A DNA stretch of 64,000 nt from Nocardiopsis sp. FR4 (GTDB taxonomy: Bacteria; Actinomycetota; Actinomycetes; Streptosporangiales; Streptosporangiaceae), in the NCBI RefSeq assembly GCF_009830945.1, contig NZ_ML776455.1:1-64000 (forward strand), in the 5' to 3' direction. The notes beneath the pieces were generated by a model. That model was not told where the DNA came from and searched no databases. It saw only the letters and a program-made list of their open reading frames with translations. Shown here piece after piece: positions 62,721 through 64,000 of this stretch. Position 1 is the first letter of the stretch; the number at the start of each line of letters is the position of its first letter. The position numbers and the translations under genes were made by a program.

Positions 62721-62961
62721 TTGGGGCACCAACGGTCGACAGCAACGCCGTGGGCATCGCTCGCGGGAGACTGCTCGCCGTATGCGAGCGTCTGTACCTT
62801 CAGCATGGCTGGATTCGCCGGTACACCCGCGAGTGCCGGGATAACGGAAGAAGCTTGCGCCATACTCTCGTGTTCTACGCGCCTTGGCGGCCCACGAAGC
62901 AATAGCTTGCATACACGAGAGGCTCGCTCATATGTGATGCTCGGCACCGTCTAGGGTGGCC
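62721..62961. other. Gap between msrA and the DISARM edge
   Basis: No gene is supported. Short frames on both strands lack ribosome sites and family character. The stretch is lower in GC than its surroundings. Confidence 0.4.
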
Positions 62962-63729
62962 CTACTGTTCAGGCGCGAGGACGCGTTCGTAGAGCAGGTC
63001 TTCTACCTGGTACATCTCGCGTTCGACGGACTCGGTCAAGCCTTGGTCGTCAATGAGCACACCGAACTCGACGTTGCCGTGTTCCGCGCTCCACGAGAAG
63101 TTGGCACTAGTCACCAGAAGGAACCGGTGATCGATGGCCAGGAACTTCGCATGGTTGCGGACAAGGTTTCCGTCGAAGTCCTTCGTTCGCAGGACGACGC
63201 CTGGACTCAGGTGCGCGGCCACTTCCGTTGTGGTGGGTGACCAGCGTTTCGGATGAAGGTCGGCCGCTCGGGTGTCGAGATAGACCCGTACCTCGACCTC
63301 TGAACGGCGCGCTGTTCGACGCAGGGCCTTCCAGAGCCCGGACGACCGCTGAAAGTTGAAAGTCGAGCAGGTGACGGACCGGCGCGCGTTGTTGACGAGG
63401 TGAGCGACGGAGCTGGTCAGAGGCCCGCTTTGTGCCAGGTGGCCGGGCATGGTCCACAGCGGGTCCAGGGCGGTGGCTTTCGACCGCGCTCCCTCGACCG
63501 CCCGCAACATGGTCACCAACAGGCCTGTGTCTGGCGGTCCCGATCCTGCGGCGCCTTCCAACAGCGCCCGTACCTCCGAGCGACGTCCGACGGCGACCGC
63601 CCTAAGCGCGGCTGTCAGAGTGGCGCCATCGGCGAGTCGGTTGGCCAGCTCCCGGGCTTCTGTACCGGTGAGGAACTGCCCGAGCCTCCTCGCCGCAGCG
63701 GCGTCAACCGGTCTGTCCGAAGAAGCCAA
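62962..63729 (-). CDS. drmC: DrmC-like phospholipase D-family protein of a DISARM system
   Basis: The roughly 255-residue protein has one HKD motif: NHAKFLAIDHRFLLVTSANF (H-x-K and a following D), preceded by ARRSVTCSTFNFQRSSGLWK and followed by FGVLIDDQGLTESVEREMYQ. This fits DrmC, the PLD-like member of DISARM, whose exact biochemical role is unsettled. The immediately upstream overlapping gene is a drmB C-terminus, supporting the assignment. The start is uncertain: TTG 63729 behind GGGAG overlaps drmB by 26 bases, and no later ATG or GTG precedes the conserved part. Confidence 0.82.
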   Translation of the reverse strand: MASSDRPVDAAAARRLGQFLTGTEARELANRLADGATLTAALRAVAVGRRSEVRALLEGAAGSGPPDTGLLVTMLRAVEGARSKATALDPLWTMPGHLAQSGPLTSSVAHLVNNARRSVTCSTFNFQRSSGLWKALRRTARRSEVEVRVYLDTRAADLHPKRWSPTTTEVAAHLSPGVVLRTKDFDGNLVRNHAKFLAIDHRFLLVTSANFSWSAEHGNVEFGVLIDDQGLTESVEREMYQVEDLLYERVLAPEQ

Positions 63730-64000
63730 AGTCGCTCCCGGGCAGATCGATGAGGAATCGGCGGTCGAGGAAACGGTTGGCCCGCTCGCACGAGGTCTCC
63801 GAGGCCATGACACAGCAGTGGCACGCGGCTCCGTGGAGGAAGTCTTCGGGGTTCTGCGGAGTACGTGTCGCGCATATCGGGTCCGAGGAGCACCGAGCCG
63901 CCCGACGCAGAGCTCTTGACACGACTCCCTGCATCTCGGCGGGGTCGCTCAGTTGGACGAGCCCGCCGAGTGTCCCGTCACTGTCCGATGCGGTGGTGCA
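63704..64000 (-). CDS. drmB: DrmB (DUF1998) C-terminal fragment, continues beyond the window
   Basis: The last 98 residues are visible and the frame is open to the window edge. They read TASDSDGTLGGLVQLSDPAE, then ARCSSDPICA, HGAACHCCVMASETSCERAN and RFLDRRFLIDLP. The four-cysteine pattern (C-x5-C ... C-x2-C, then SCERxNRxLDR) is the DUF1998 C-terminal signature of DrmB. DrmA and DrmB form the core anti-phage complex of DISARM. The drmB-drmC order matches class 1 systems; drmA and the methyltransferase should lie to the right on the minus strand. Confidence 0.85.
   Translation of the reverse strand, partial: CTTASDSDGTLGGLVQLSDPAEMQGVVSRALRRAARCSSDPICATRTPQNPEDFLHGAACHCCVMASETSCERANRFLDRRFLIDLPGSDFGFFGQTG

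Noticed and set aside
1-64000. CRISPR arrays, rRNA or tRNA genes, insertion sequences and phage genes
   Set aside because: No regularly spaced short repeats, no rRNA-like blocks, no complete cloverleaf and no transposase- or integrase-like protein were seen. The 571-bp repeats contain no transposase or terminal inverted repeats, so they are not an IS.

Overview
The window is chromosomal DNA of a high-GC actinomycete. Gene styles (GTG/TTG starts, ATGA/GTGA stop-start overlaps, DUF397/XRE pairs, RsbW-like ATPases, streptogrisin-type protease, WXG-type polymorphic toxins, menaquinone-linked complex I) fit the Nocardiopsis/Streptomonospora group. That genus assignment is an inference from protein character, not a database result.

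Left part (1-19.9 kb). An epoxide-hydrolase fragment and a CGNR regulator diverge around a paired palindrome. A secreted ricin-domain GH62 arabinofuranosidase follows. Then comes a block bounded by two perfect 571-bp direct repeats (3095-3665 and 18828-19398), each carrying an identical VOC/glyoxalase gene. The 15.2 kb between them holds a phenazine gene cluster: phzS-like hydroxylase, ABM protein and a VOC protein on the minus strand; a StrR-like ParB-fold regulator, phzB, phzC, phzD, phzE, phzF, phzG and a Baeyer-Villiger-type flavin monooxygenase on the plus strand; then an azoreductase-like flavoprotein and an ECF sigma factor. The gene set predicts phenazine dicarboxylate chemistry, decarboxylative hydroxylation and probably N-oxidation (iodinin-like products).

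19.4-26.1 kb holds an AraC regulator, a two-domain VOC protein, a frameshifted PPOX gene, a DUF1330 protein, two RsbW-like ATPases, an XRE/DUF397 pair and a secreted S1 protease. Several genes here are broken by one-base indels, mostly at C or G runs, which could be sequencing error or decay.

26.1-31.7 kb and 52.0-58.2 kb hold two paralogous minus-strand modules: small acidic protein, DUF6507-like helical protein, large WxG-type toxin with a variable C-terminus, immunity gene. They look like type VII-secreted polymorphic toxin systems with dedicated small partners. A DUF6177 protein sits upstream of the second one.

Between them (31.8-51.8 kb) is a respiratory block: menG, a menaquinone-reductase-like geranylgeranyl reductase, the complete 14-gene nuoA-N operon and a long-chain polyprenyl diphosphate synthase. 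A consensus-like Rex operator precedes the menJ-nuo unit, suggesting NADH/NAD+ control.

The right end has two secreted proteins of unknown function, RarD, MsrA, and the edge of a DISARM anti-phage locus (drmC and the C-terminus of drmB) that continues past the window.
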